From: Saccoglossus kowalevskii
Taxonomy: Eukaryota > Hemichordata > Enteropneusta > Harrimaniidae
Assembly (NCBI RefSeq): GCF_000003605.2
Contig: NW_003152253.1
Span: 357,774 to 421,773, forward strand
Reading direction: 5' to 3'
Length of the DNA: 64,000 bases
Below are positions 40,945 through 53,746 of this stretch, one piece after another. Positions within the stretch are counted from its first letter, which is position 1. Every line of letters starts with the position of its first letter. The position numbers and the translations under genes were made by a program. Under the pieces are notes generated by a model that was given only the letters and a program-made list of their open reading frames with translations, was not told the DNA's origin and did not search any database.

Positions 40945-43900
40945 GCGCCATAGTCATCACGTAGCTAGCCGTAAGTCACCACGTAGCGAGCCATAAGTCA
41001 CCACGTAGCGAGCCATAAGTCACCACGTAGCGAGCCATAAGTCACCCCGTAGCGAGCCATAATTCATCACTCACGTAGCGAGCCATAAGTCGTCACTCAC
41101 GTAGCGAGCCGTAAGTCACCACGTAGCGAGCTATAAGTCACCAAGCAGCGAGCCATAAGTCGTCACTCACGTAGCGAGTCATAAGTCGTCACTCACGTAG
41201 CGAGCCATAAGTCGTCACTCACGTAGCGAGCCCTAAGTCGTCACTCACGTAGCGAGCCATAAGTCACCAATTAGCGAGCCAGAAGTCGTCACTCACGTAG
41301 CGAGCCATAAGTCACCAATTAGCGAGCCATAAGTCGTCACTCACGTAGCGAGCCATAATGTCACCCCGTAGCGAGCCATATGTAGTCACTCACGTAGCGA
41401 GCCATAAGTCGTCACTCACGTAGCGAGCCATAAGTCACCAATTAGCAAGCTATAAGTCACCACGTAGCGAGCAATCAGTCACCACGTAGCGAGCCATAAG
41501 TCGTCACTCACGTAGCGAGCCATAAGTCACCAATTAGCGAGCCATAAGTCGTCACTCACGTAGCGAGCCATACGTCGTCACTCACGTAGCGAGCCATAAG
41601 TCGTCACTCACGTAGCGAGCCATAAGTCGTCACTCACGTAGCGAGCCATAAGTCACCAATTAGCGAGTCATAAGTCGTCACTCACGTAGCGAGCCATAAG
41701 TCGTCACTCACGTAGCGAGCCATAAGTCGTCACTCACGTAGCGAGCCATAATGTCACCACGTAGCGAGCCATAAGTCGTCACTCACGTAGCGAGCCATAA
41801 GTCGTCACTCACGTAGCGAGCCATAAGTCACCAATTAGCGAGCCATAAGTCACCACGTAGCGAGCCATAAGTCGCAACGTAGCAAGCCATAAGTGGCGAT
41901 GTAGCGAGCTATAAGTCACCACGTAGCGAGCCATAAGTCACCACGTAGCGAGCCATAAGTCGTCACTCACGCAGCGAGCCATAAGTCGTCACTCACGTAG
42001 CGAGCCATAAGTCACCAATTAGCGAGCCATATATCATCACTCACGTAGCGAGCCATACGTCGTCACTCACATAGCGAGCCATAAGTCATCACTCACGTAG
42101 CGAGCCATAAGTCGTCACTCACGTAGCGAGCCATAAGTCACCAATTAGCGAGTCATAAGTCGTCACTCACGTAGCGAGCCATAAGTCGTCACTCACGTAG
42201 CGAGCCATAAGTCGTCACTCACGTAGCGAGCCATAATGTCACCACATAGCAAGCCATAAGTCGTCACTCACGTAGCGAGCCATAAGTCGTCACTCACGTA
42301 GCGAGCCATAAGTCACCAATTAGCGAGCCATAAGTCACCACGTAGCGAGCCATAAGTCGCAACGTAGCAAGCCATAAGTGGCGATGTAGCGAGCCATAAG
42401 TCATCACGTAGCAAGCCATAAGTCACTACGTAGCGAGCCATAATTCATCACTCAATTAGCGAGCCATGAGTCGTCACTCACGTAGCGAGTCATAATTTCC
42501 CACGTAGCGAGCCATAAGTCACCACGTAGCGAGCCATAAGTCACCACGTAGCAAGCCATAAGTCACCACGTAGCAGGCCATAAGTCGTCACTCACGTAGC
42601 AAGCCATAAGTCATCACGTAGCGAGCCATAATTCCACACGTAGCGAGCCATAAGTCACCACGTAGCGAGCCATAAGTCACCACGTATCAAGCCATAAGTC
42701 ACCACGTAGCAGGCCATAAGTCGTCACTCACGTAGCGAGCCATAAGTCATCACGTAGCGAGCCATAATTCCCCACGTAGCGTGCCATAAGTCACCACGTA
42801 TCAAGCCATAAGTCATCACGTAGCGAGCCATAAGTCATCACGTAGCGAGCCATAAGTCATCACGTAGCGAGCCATAATTCCCCACGTAGCGTGCCATAAG
42901 TCACCACGTAGCAAGCCATAAGTGGCGATGTAGCGAGCCATAAGTCATCATGTAGCGAGCCATAAGTCGTCACGTAGCGAGCCATAATTCCCCACGTAGC
43001 GTGCCATAAGTCACCACGTATCGAGCCATAAGTCATCACGTAGCGAGCCATAAGTCATCATGTAGCAAGCCATAAGTCATCACGTAGCGAGCCATAAGTC
43101 GTCACTCACGTAGCAAGCCATAAGTCACCAATTAGCGAGCCATAAGTCGTCACTCACGTAGTGAGCCATAAGTCACCACGTAGCAAGCCATATGTAGACA
43201 CTCACGTAGCGAGCCATAAGTCGTCACTCACGTAGCGAGCCATAAGTCACCAATTAGCGAGCTATAAGTCACCACGTAGCGAGCAATCAGTCACCACGTA
43301 GCGAGCCATAAGTCGTCACTCACGCAGTGAGCCATAAGTCGTCACTCACGTAGCGAGCCATAAGTCACCAATTAGCGAGCCATAAGTCGTCACTCATGTA
43401 GCGAGCCATACGTCGTCACTCACGTAGCGAGCTATAAGTCATCACTCACGTAGCGAGCCATAAGTCATCACTCACGTAGCGAGCCATAAGTCACCAATTA
43501 GCGAGCCATAAGTCGTCACTCACGTAGCGAGCCATAAGTCGTCACTCACGTAGCGAGCCATAATGTCACGACGTAGCGAGCCATAAGTCGTCACTCACGT
43601 AGCGAGCCATAAGTCGTCACTCACGTAGCGAGCCATAAGTCACCAATTAACGAGCCATAAGTCGCAACGTAGCAAGCCATAAGTGGCGATGTAGCGAGCC
43701 ATAAGTCGTCACGTAGCGAGCCATAAGTCGTCACGTAGTAAGCCATAAGTCACTACGTAGCGAGCCATAATTCATCACTCACGTAGCGAGCCATGAGTCG
43801 TCACTCACATAGTGAGTCATAATTTCCCACGTAGCAAGCCATAAGTCACCACGTAGCGAGCCATAAGTCACCACGTAGCGAGCCATAAGTCGTCACTCAC

Positions 43901-44838
43901 GTAGCGAGCCATAAGTCATCACGTAGCGAGCCATAATTCCCCACGTAGCGTGCCATAAGTCACCACGTATCGAGCCATAAGTCATCACGTAGCGAGCCAT
44001 AAGTCATCACGTAGCAAGCCATAAGTCATCATGTAGCGAGCCATAATTCCCCACGTAGCGTGCCATAAGTCACCACGTAGCAAGCCATAAGTGGCGATGT
44101 AGCGAGCCATAAGTCATCATGTAGCGAGCCATAAGTCGTCACTCAGCAAGCCATAAGTCGCCACGTAGCGAGCCATTAGTTGCTATGTAGCGAGTCATAA
44201 GTCACAACGTAGCAAGCCATAAGTCACCACGTAGCGAGCCATAAGTCGTCACGTAGAAAGATATAAGTCGTCACGTAGAAAGATATAAGTCGTCACGTAG
44301 CAAGCCATAAGTCGCAATGTAGCGAGCAATAAGTCGCGATGTAGCGAGCCATAGTTGTCACTTAGCGCACCATAAGTCACCATGTATCTCGCCATATGTC
44401 GCAATGTAGAGTGCCAGTCATCATGCAGCAAGCCATGGCGCACCACGTAGCGCGCCATAGTCGTCACGTAGTGCGCCATAGTCACCATGTAGCGAGCCAT
44501 AAGTCGCAATGTAGAGCGCCAGTCATCATGCAGCAAGCCATGGCGCACCACGTAGCGCGCCATAGTCGTCACGTAGTGCGCCATAGTCACCATGTAGCGA
44601 GCCATAAGTCGCAATGTAGAGCGCCAGTCATCATGCAGCGAGTCGTGATGCACCGCGTAGTGCGCCATAGTCACCACGTAGCGCGCCATAGTCACCATGT
44701 AGCGAGATATAAGTCACCGCGTGGCGAGCCATAGTCGTCACGCAGCGAGCCATAGTCACCACGTAGCGAGCCATAAGTCGTCACTCACGTAGCGAGCCAT
44801 ATTCGTCACGCAGCGCGCCATAGTCGTCAGGCAGGGCG
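40945..44838 (+). repeat. 3.9-kb minisatellite with nested higher-order repeats
   Basis: The core is GTAGCGAGCCATAAGTC followed by a variable linker, giving units of 22 bp (linker ACCAC), 26 bp (linker GTCACTCAC) and an AATTAGCGAGCC variant. Units are arranged in higher-order blocks. The markers ATGTCACCAC (41751 and 42236) and GTGGCGATG (41893 and 42378) repeat exactly 485 bp apart. At 44401, 44506 and 44611 a different 105-bp block recurs three times. The strand is strongly skewed and each unit holds two or three CpGs. Long frames in the array, such as 44249-44698 minus and 44396-44734 plus, arise because the 105-bp block is divisible by three; they are not credible genes. Confidence 0.97.
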
Positions 44839-45779
44839 ACAAAAGTCTTCTTCTTTGCCTTTGAATCTGACCGGGCGCATGTAATCGTAATAAATTTGTC
44901 ATACAATCAGTACAATCAGTACTATGATATTCTTAGTTATACCCAAAACACATACTGTATATACAAACCAGTTTTGCGTATTAAATGCGACATGGCGTAT
45001 TCTGTCCACAGAACTATTTGTGTAAATGGCAGGTGTCTAAGTGATCACAAAGAAGTATTCACAATTGTATCAATTGTCAACCCTTTTTGTACATTTCATA
45101 TATACGTCCAAAGGGGTGCATCTTCTATATAATTTGAATAAGCGAGGGTTATATAACTAGCCAAATGACACAAGACTAATTTTAGTTATAATTCGAACGA
45201 GAACCTTCAAACAGAAAACATCTCGAATGCTCGCAATGAACTCTGTAATAAGGGCATGTTTTTTTATTTTTAGCTTCATGGTGTAAGTAACCATATACTA
45301 TATAAAGTTTATGAAATAACGAAGTAAAACACTGTAAAACATTGACTGGAACGTTGTTATTACATTTACATCCGAACAAAATCACTAACCATGGGCATGT
45401 GCGATTTCCGTAAAAACTGAAATTCCTCTCGTGTCTCATCAGTCAGCAACACCATCAGCTGCTTCTCAAACATTTAGCAATAGTTCCTATATCAAATTTA
45501 GAGAGCTATGGTTAGCTTATAATTTGTATCCATGTTCTGTCACAAAACATTAACTGGACAGGGGACAAATTTATGCTTGATAATTACTTGATACTCGTGA
45601 GTTGTTTATTACAACAACAAATAACTTAACTCGTGATAAAAACCATACTCAACTATTGCGACAGGGGCTGGAAGAAATGGAATAATTATTATAACTCCCT
45701 GTTCAGTCATCGTGTATTGCGATATTGTATTTGACAGACCAATGACAGAAATTATTAAGCATAAATACCAATGGCTGAC

Positions 45780-45812
45780 GAAAAAAAACAAAAAAACAAA
45801 AACAAAAAAACT
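45780..45812 (+). repeat. A-rich simple repeat
   Basis: Runs of A broken by single C residues (AAAAAAACAAAAACAAAA). It could be a retroposon tail, but no element body is recognised on either side. Confidence 0.6.
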
Positions 45813-47203
45813 GCCAACATAGTTAGTATAATTTTTGTAAACACAAAGAGAATCCGATTCGCTAATTTACGTGTGAGTATTTCTAGAGACATGGCGGTTT
45901 ATTTTGAATACATTAGTTGTTGAGACGAAAGCACGTTTAAGTTTCGCATTGTCAGTTAATGTGACCCGTCAAATACCATAAATTCAATAATTGTTTCCAT
46001 AAGAAACGCAAATACATGTACTTCCAAGCGAATAGAGGGCGATTTTCAAAAAAGCACTGCGCTGCTTACTGTTTGGGAGTTCGTGCCTGGATGATTGCGC
46101 AGTACTAATGAACGCCGTGTTTAATAATCCGGTAATCATTGACTGCCATAGACTCGGTCCTATTATGTAGCTTTAAAGTTGAATAATCTGCCTTGAAAAC
46201 AATTGAGAGAACTACACCTTTCCCATCAATCGCCCTCATAGCCCCGTCCACATAGAAATGCGCGGGATATATGGGTCTCATATAAACAAAGATGGCGACT
46301 TTGACTGTTGCGCAGGTCAACGAGTACAAACGGAAATGTTCCAGGCTTTAATTAGGTATATTGTTAGGTGATTGGAGGTATCGAAATGGTAATTAGTACA
46401 AGTTGCGCCCAGGTCAAACCTCATACTTGTGATTTCCATTGGAAGAGCGCAATGGATTATGGGAAAAATCAATGTTTATCAACACAAATGTCGCACAATG
46501 ACCCAAACTTTTTAAAGATTAGAAAACAAAATTCCACTGGCGTTTTTGATACATCAGTTTTTATCGCACAACTTGAAGATGACTGTGGTATGACCTCGAT
46601 TCAGTCGATTCCTGTCATTGTAATCAACAACCCGTGCGTCATTAAACAATTTAACCAATTAGTGAACCACTCGCCACGCAGCTGGCAATTAAATTAAGCA
46701 CGTGGTGGTTATGGTCACGACATGAATTCTGGAACGTAAACACCGTCTCCCGAAATTTGGCATGACAGCGAGGTAATTTAAAATGAGTTATTGGTATTTC
46801 AGGCAATTATATCTGACTCGACTTTGCACGTTGGCATATGATCGGTTGACAATCTCTCCGAATTCACGTGGCGTGAACTAGGTTGAAGCTAACGGTTTTA
46901 GAAATTGTACAGCAATTGAAAATTAATTTACTGAAATGTAGGATTGGTTGAAGCATGCAAGAATTTGGTTCTTTCCGGTTGATTTTTTGTCCGAATTAAA
47001 TAGATCAGTTGGATGGATTAACTAATTGAGAATATTCCCATGGTGATTAAATTCTTCCAAGAATAAATCTAGGAATGTGCAGTATCGATACAAGATTTGG
47101 GAGGATCGAATATCGCACGTGATGCGTTACATGTGTATTTCCAGAATTCCGCGATCTGACCGTTGTTGGGTGTGATCTGAGTAAACGATGATAGTGAGAG
47201 AAT

Positions 47204-47241
47204 GGGGGTGGGGGGTGGGTGGTGGGGTGGGGGTGGGGGGG
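47204..47241 (+). other. G-rich tract, potential G-quadruplex
   Basis: A 38-base run made only of G and T, with at least six G-tracts of three or more (GGGGGTGGGGGGTGGGTGG and onward). It satisfies the usual G4 pattern several times over on the plus strand and stands out in AT-rich DNA. No gene is recognised next to it. Confidence 0.75.
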
Positions 47242-50200
47242 TAGCTTCTCGAGTTTTCCTGTATAGGTACTTGATACGTATATGATAAGATCAATGCAGT
47301 TTAATGTAATAGCAGGTCTGAGGCTTTTATGCAATGACAAAGTTGAAGCAGTAATTGTAGAGGTTCGGTGAGGGCAGTTAACATTAAATACATATATACG
47401 AGACTCATTATAAATATTACATGAACAGGTCGTCTAATTATAGATTATTAATCTACAGTGTACAAGTTATACATGTTTTACATGGAAGTACAGCACATTC
47501 ATCCACGGTGTCAATGGATGTATTTGTGTACACATCTATGGTTATACGAATTCCATCATTTGCCAGATAGAGTGTATGACAACCAATGCATATGTGATAA
47601 TGATGAGATGAAACCTGTTCAAGGTATTGTAATACAGCGGAATGCTTATGACAAGGATGTGCCCGACGCCGTCCTAATTTTGAAATTCGATTCCATTAGC
47701 AGCAAGGTCTAATTGATAATAATTTTGATATTATAATAAAGACAAATGAATGATTTTCGGATGAAATCGTTTTCAAGAAATTATTGGAAAATACCGATAA
47801 TACTCAATTACAAACATTATAGGAATGCTTCCTACGGGGAATACAGCAGACGAGTTGCTCGCCGGGCTGTGAGATGAATAATACGCAGTGACATGCAAAA
47901 CGTAGCGGACATATTTTAAAATCATTCCAACAACTTTAATGATCTTTTACCTTAATTGCATTTCATTGAAACTAATCATAATTGGCATGAAGTTTAACAA
48001 TATTTTAAGATATTTTTTTCCAACAGACAATAAATAAACTATCTGTTATTTTTGATCAAAATCACTCATTGAATTTCAAAGAAAAAAGCGGCTGTTGTAT
48101 AATCTGAATTTGATCAAAGGGCAATGAGTAATTTTTTCGTAACATTGCTTTTAAAATAATCTGATGCACCTAATTATTAAGCACATGGTAATATGTCACA
48201 TTGCATATGGCTTCACGTATATGTATTCCAACCTCACGCAAATACATGTAGCTGGAACAGAGTTTGTGTTCGAACAATGACTAATCTTCCAGCTGTCTGC
48301 ACGTACATGGTATGTGCATCCTTACATATTGCCCATTTATTTGGCATCACCAAGGACAATTTTGCTTAGTGCTACACAGATAATAAGCTATGATAATAAC
48401 CTAGTAATAGCTTGGCTGGTTATGGTCTTTCTAAATCAATCATTTTTTTTTTGTTTTAATCATTTCTACTTGATAGGCCTTGAATCAAGCATTATCTGTT
48501 TAAATATTGGAACAGTCAATCGCCCAGGTAAAGACTTTGTGCGTGTGTCCAATCTCAGTAAATGCAGACTCCACTATGCACAACACCGTCAACCATTCGA
48601 ATGCGTTTTTTTTTTTTTTTTGAGGAAGAGTTTAGAGTTCTGTCACTCGACTACACAACTATGCTCAAAATGTTTTGGCAACTGGAAAAGTCATGTGAGT
48701 TCAAGAAAAATGTCTGAACAGTTAGCAGTCAAGCCTGACCTAGACATCCTGTCCATCAGTAAAGCTCAATTTATTATCAGATAGAGTGTCCCCCGAAATC
48801 AGTCTTAGAAATAGTGATAACTGCAGCAGTCCCTGCTGAATCATCGTTCACTACTCTTTCCATAAGCTCCAAAGCATCGTTTTTACACAAACAAGGCTCC
48901 CAAATAGATGATACACTGAAGTAAGTCCACCATAACTGTACAGCGAACAACCAGCAATGAATTAGAATGCCCATGAAATATGTAACTACGTATATGAATT
49001 AACACAGCTGTCTCCTCGGCCTTCAATGTACTGCCGGATCATACTCAGTCCTCCTTTTGTTGAGTTGCACTGCAAGGCCCTCACCAATCGTTGTGTGGCA
49101 TGATACCCGTAACAGCATTACCTTCCATCTGCGTCCACCAAGCAATGTTATAGCAAGCTGATTGCTCCAGTATTGTCCGAGGACTATCATGGGATCCACC
49201 CATATCATGAGCTGAACGTGACCCTGGTACAGAAAATATATAAGACTATATTCAGTACTTTGGCCACCAGTCTTATGTACAAATGTGAAAATGTAAAGTA
49301 ATTCTATTGAACACTAGAAAGTATATTTAACAAATGAAAATAAAAATAATTATCATCAATATAGATAATAATTATTTCTCAACTCCCCCTACTTAAAAAT
49401 GCATGTTGTAAAAAGTGTGCAAGGTTCCTTTGTATTTATTTGTTTGTTGTTGGTTTTCAATAACTGTATAAACTTAGTACGGTCCGGGTGATTAAAATAG
49501 TATGGTGGAATATATTTCTCTCTTGGATCCAAATACTGTGGACAATAAAGTAGGAAATGAAACTAGTCTTCAACAAGATTCTTACAGAATTTACATAATC
49601 TATATATTCTAGGTACATTTTCTCTTCTTCCTGTCTAAATATAAAAATTGTGGGCTGAAATTCGTAAGTTACGTAACTCCCTTCGTAAATAGCTTTTGAC
49701 TACATTGGGTATATATTCTTCAAAACCAAATATTGTTTTAAAAGATCTGTACATTCAAGTTTTGAACTTTCATTTAGCTCAGTGAACCATTCTGGATATC
49801 AAATAGTAGATAAAATATAAATGGCTTACTAGTATTAGGGTCTGACATACAAGACAGTTGGCAGCTTTATTTAATACAAAATCGCTACCTGTTCCGAATC
49901 TGAATTTGATCCAGAAAACAAAATGAAATGAGGTTGAGGATGAGGTTTTTGAACTTTGTTCTAACGGGCACTAATTAATTCACTAATATTGGAAGCATAG
50001 CTCAAACACCATAAAACATATTCAACAATGAATGTGTATCTCATCAATTATGCAAACATGTATGAAACAATTATCTCAAACATAACCTGAAATGGTAACA
50101 CATTATGATGTTCACAAAAAATGTTAACACCACATCAACGACAACAAGACATACATCTTCTGTTAAAACAACATCGACAACAAGATATAGGTCTTCTGCT

Positions 50201-52504
50201 TTCATAATCATGTTGCCTTGTGGGAAGAATGAATGATTATGGAATTCTTAGGATCAGAGTTTTCTAATAGTTCCCAACAGCAATAAATTATACACATCTT
50301 TTTACTCTCATCTTCACTGTACACAATTTTGAGATACAAAACCTGTTAACCACATTGCATTAGTGAATTGTTCACGAAAAAAAAAACCACCGACCCTTTG
50401 ACCTTGTGTGATAAGTTGATGTGACTATACATTTTTATTGAGTTTTGTGAAAAATCTAAAATAAAATTTAACCACATTGTAGTCAAAGAAATCAGATGAT
50501 CTGTTTCAATGGTAGCCAACATTATGTTGCAACAACAAAAAAAGACAGCAGCTGTAGTGGTGTTCAATACCTCAATGTATACCCAACAGATTATCTGTAT
50601 CAGCTTGGTTTTGTTATTGGCAGAACACGTCCCACAGTAAAATCAATACGAAACATTGCAAAATATAATTGCTTCAATATTTTTTTTTTATCTTTCATAA
50701 ATATGAAGAATATTACAACTCTGTGTATATACAAGTCTAATCATACAATTTTTAAAAAACATACAAAATGTATAACAAAGTATCATAAATAAATTACTCT
50801 AAATTAATGGCTATATATATCTGCAAAGTGGTTAGTTTGCTAAATACGAGTGTGAAATGAAAAAACTTACAGAGAGAAAAATCAGCCTGATAAAGTAATA
50901 TGTTTGAAAATTATGCTTTAAATTTATTGAAAACATTTTTGTTTGGATGACAGAAAATGCAAGAACAAAAACTGAAAACCGAGTAAAAGATGAAACTAGA
51001 GATGCAGTGAGTTTTCTCCTCATATTTGTATAAAAACCATTATGCTAATTTATTGTGTTTATTGTTATGGTAACTTAACTAATGTTTATTCCATTACTCT
51101 ACAATGATCTGAGAAAGACCCCAATGTAATAATTTTGGTGTTATGTTACACTGCATAAAAAAGAAAAACAGTAATTCACAAATTTCTAGAATTAATCCTA
51201 AAGAAGAGGGAAACTGAGGCACCAAACAACAAAAAATCAGCAAGTGCATTGTACAATGTTCTTTTGAATACTTAAATCAAATAATTGTTGATAAAACAGA
51301 AAAGTTTCCATTAACTACAATCCATAGCGACTAAAACTATTTTAATAACCAATTTTCTGCCTTTACATGTCTCTGCGAGTCATAGTAATCTGTAGTAATG
51401 ATTTGGCAAATGCACTCTTGGTAAAAATATGTGAATAATGGTCATGGCATAGCACAGCAGATTTTGACCCCCGTTTTAACGAATAAAATAAAGTAAACAC
51501 CTTTATATAGCTCATAATGGAGGGTGTTGACCTGTGCTGTGTGCAATAGTATAAATATATGTCAACCTGTTTTCATTTTCATTTGAAAATAATTGTCAAG
51601 ATGACCTGATTTAGGTGACTAATTGAATATTATGAATAAACAGGAAGTAGGAATGTGTGGTTGTTTAAGCAAAAGAACATCATACAATAAAATTCTGCAG
51701 TTGGTTATCTCACTTCTCTGGGGACTTTGGATTAACAGATGTACAAAAAAATATAAAATAAATGCAACAATGATGAGCTTAATGCTTTATATACAATTGT
51801 TATGAAAAAACACACAGATCTAATATTTGTTATTGAAATTAATCTCGTGGATTCTAGATAAATGTAGAATAGTAGTACTCAATAGGTTACCTAGTTCTTA
51901 TGCATAGAAAAAATGCATAGAAATTAATATGCGTAAAATATGTAAAGAAGATTTAAATATGCAAATTAACATAATGCAAATAAAGCAAACCTGTAAGTAG
52001 AGCTAAAATCATGATAACACTTTCTATCTTTGCATATTAATTAACGATGTGTTATCTCGAACAAATTGGAAAACAGTTGTCATGCTACATATATTTACAC
52101 ATTGTATACCTTGCATATTGAACACGTCAACCATGATGTTTGAATCAATTGAATGTTATCATTTTCCCCACCAAAACTATGATGCTACATTTTTATGTAT
52201 TTGTCGCTTATTTCCTTGTTAATTTCCGTCCAAATGGACATAATTTCACATTCCCTACAGGTCTTGGTCAAAATTTTCAAAAAATATGGAATAAATTATG
52301 CAAGTTTATTTTTGTGAATTGTGATGAAAGTTGACATTGGTGTTGAAACGGTTAAAACAAAGATACTAATTTACTCACAACCTTTTAAAACGTTTGTGCC
52401 AGAATCTTTATCGAATGTAGTAAAAACAACAGATCAATCTTCAGCTTAATGTAAGGTAGACAATAAGATCTTATTCTGAATATATGAATACTAACTAAAC
52501 AGTA

Positions 52505-52578
52505 TGTAAATTAATAGTGTAAATATGCAAATTAATAGTGTAAATATGCAAATTAATAGTGTGAATATGCAAATTAAA
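52505..52578 (+). repeat. 21-bp tandem repeat with octamer motifs
   Basis: About 3.5 copies of AAATTAATAGTGTAAATATGC with a strict 21-bp period. Each junction forms ATGCAAAT, the POU-family octamer. Similar ATGCAAAT sites lie at about 51958 and 51974. This is AT-rich intergenic DNA 0.8 kb beyond the NFATC2IP 3' end. Confidence 0.8.
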
Positions 52579-53331
52579 AGGATTACTAGCTATAACAAAA
52601 TTTGCAAGTATTTTTTGTAAAAGTAAATTTGTAAAATGTTTAAGTATTCAAATAATTTTAATTAATAAGTTTTGTTCAGGCAGTAGACTTCCTTAGGATT
52701 TACAACAAATCACTCAAAGTTAAAAACAAATGACTCAAAATCCACAAGAAAATAACATAGTTGGTGTTATAAGCTGCATATATTCCTCAGTAATTGATAT
52801 CTCTTTCAGGTTCTGAGCAACAACATCCTGTTCATGATGAGTAGTTGAAGAGGGATACCTTGAAATGACTTCTGATGAATTCTACTAATGCAAGAATTTT
52901 GACATTTTCAATCAGGTGCATCTCACTTAAATTATCCCTGAATTGTGCGATGAATTAAGATGTGTTTTCACTTAAGATTACATAAGCACAGACAGACACA
53001 TTACAATTTTAACATCAACAAAAAACTCAACTTTTCACAACAAAACATGGCCGAAACTTTTAAAATATCAAGCCATGGGGAAAATGAATGATTATAGACA
53101 GGGATTCAATTTAAGGAATTGGCATATTCAGTCAAACACATAAAAAACAATAACCCATGAAATTAAGAGCCTAATGAATATTAATGATTCAGAAGTACTT
53201 AAAAATAGACCCAAGATGGACATGGATGTTATCATAGTGAGCCCTCTAGAGTTCAAATAAAATTTATAGAGGGCGCATCATATTTTTTTTGTCACACCAA
53301 ATTTTTAAGCTGATGCACTTATTTTTTTAGT

Positions 53332-53337
53332 TTTATT
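53332..53337 (-). terminator. Candidate poly(A) signal of the NFATC2IP-like gene
   Basis: AATAAA on the minus strand (tttatt on plus) lies about 410 nt past the TGA at 53747. It is the first canonical hexamer seen downstream of the stop. The resulting 3' UTR length is ordinary, but no transcript evidence is available. Confidence 0.35.
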
Positions 53338-53746
53338 AGTTGCTTATTTTTTCGCAGCACTGTTGTCTGTCGGCAACAATTTATAGTTGGCACGAAAGAA
53401 AGTCAAACATGTCTAAAATAAACGTCCATCTGGGCAAAATAGATCACAGCTAATTTGCATATGGATTTTGCATTTTATCTTGTTCATCTGTTCTTCAAAT
53501 CTCCAAAACGCAAGAATCATGGCAGTAGTTAATTATTAAAATATTATTTGGGGTTTTAAACACACTTTCAGGTTCCATCCACAATGATGGTATAACCGAA
53601 ACTCCAGTTACATCATAAAAATCTGCAACTCACCCAATGCAAGGAAAAAAATTATTTTTAAATTTTGAGCGATTCCAGCAAAATTAGAGAAAATAGACAT
53701 TCAACACCGAAATATTAATATTTACAGTTTAAGACACACGCGACAT

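Larger units (their letters stand above)
44839..53331. other. Intergenic stretch between the minisatellite and NFATC2IP
   Basis: Holds the A-rich run (45.8 kb), the G-rich tract (47.2 kb) and the octamer repeat (52.5 kb). A cluster of medium-length frames lies at 48314-48784 (plus) and 48777-49208 (minus), but none matches a family known to me and stops interrupt the minus-strand pair. From 49.2 to 53.3 kb it is markedly AT-rich, with no exon seen. Confidence 0.5.

Noticed and set aside
40930-44840. Possible CRISPR-like array
   Set aside because: The units are contiguous variants of one sequence with no unique spacers, in animal DNA; this is a minisatellite.
46368-46697. 109-codon plus frame
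   Set aside because: No family character, no splice context and average composition; probably chance.
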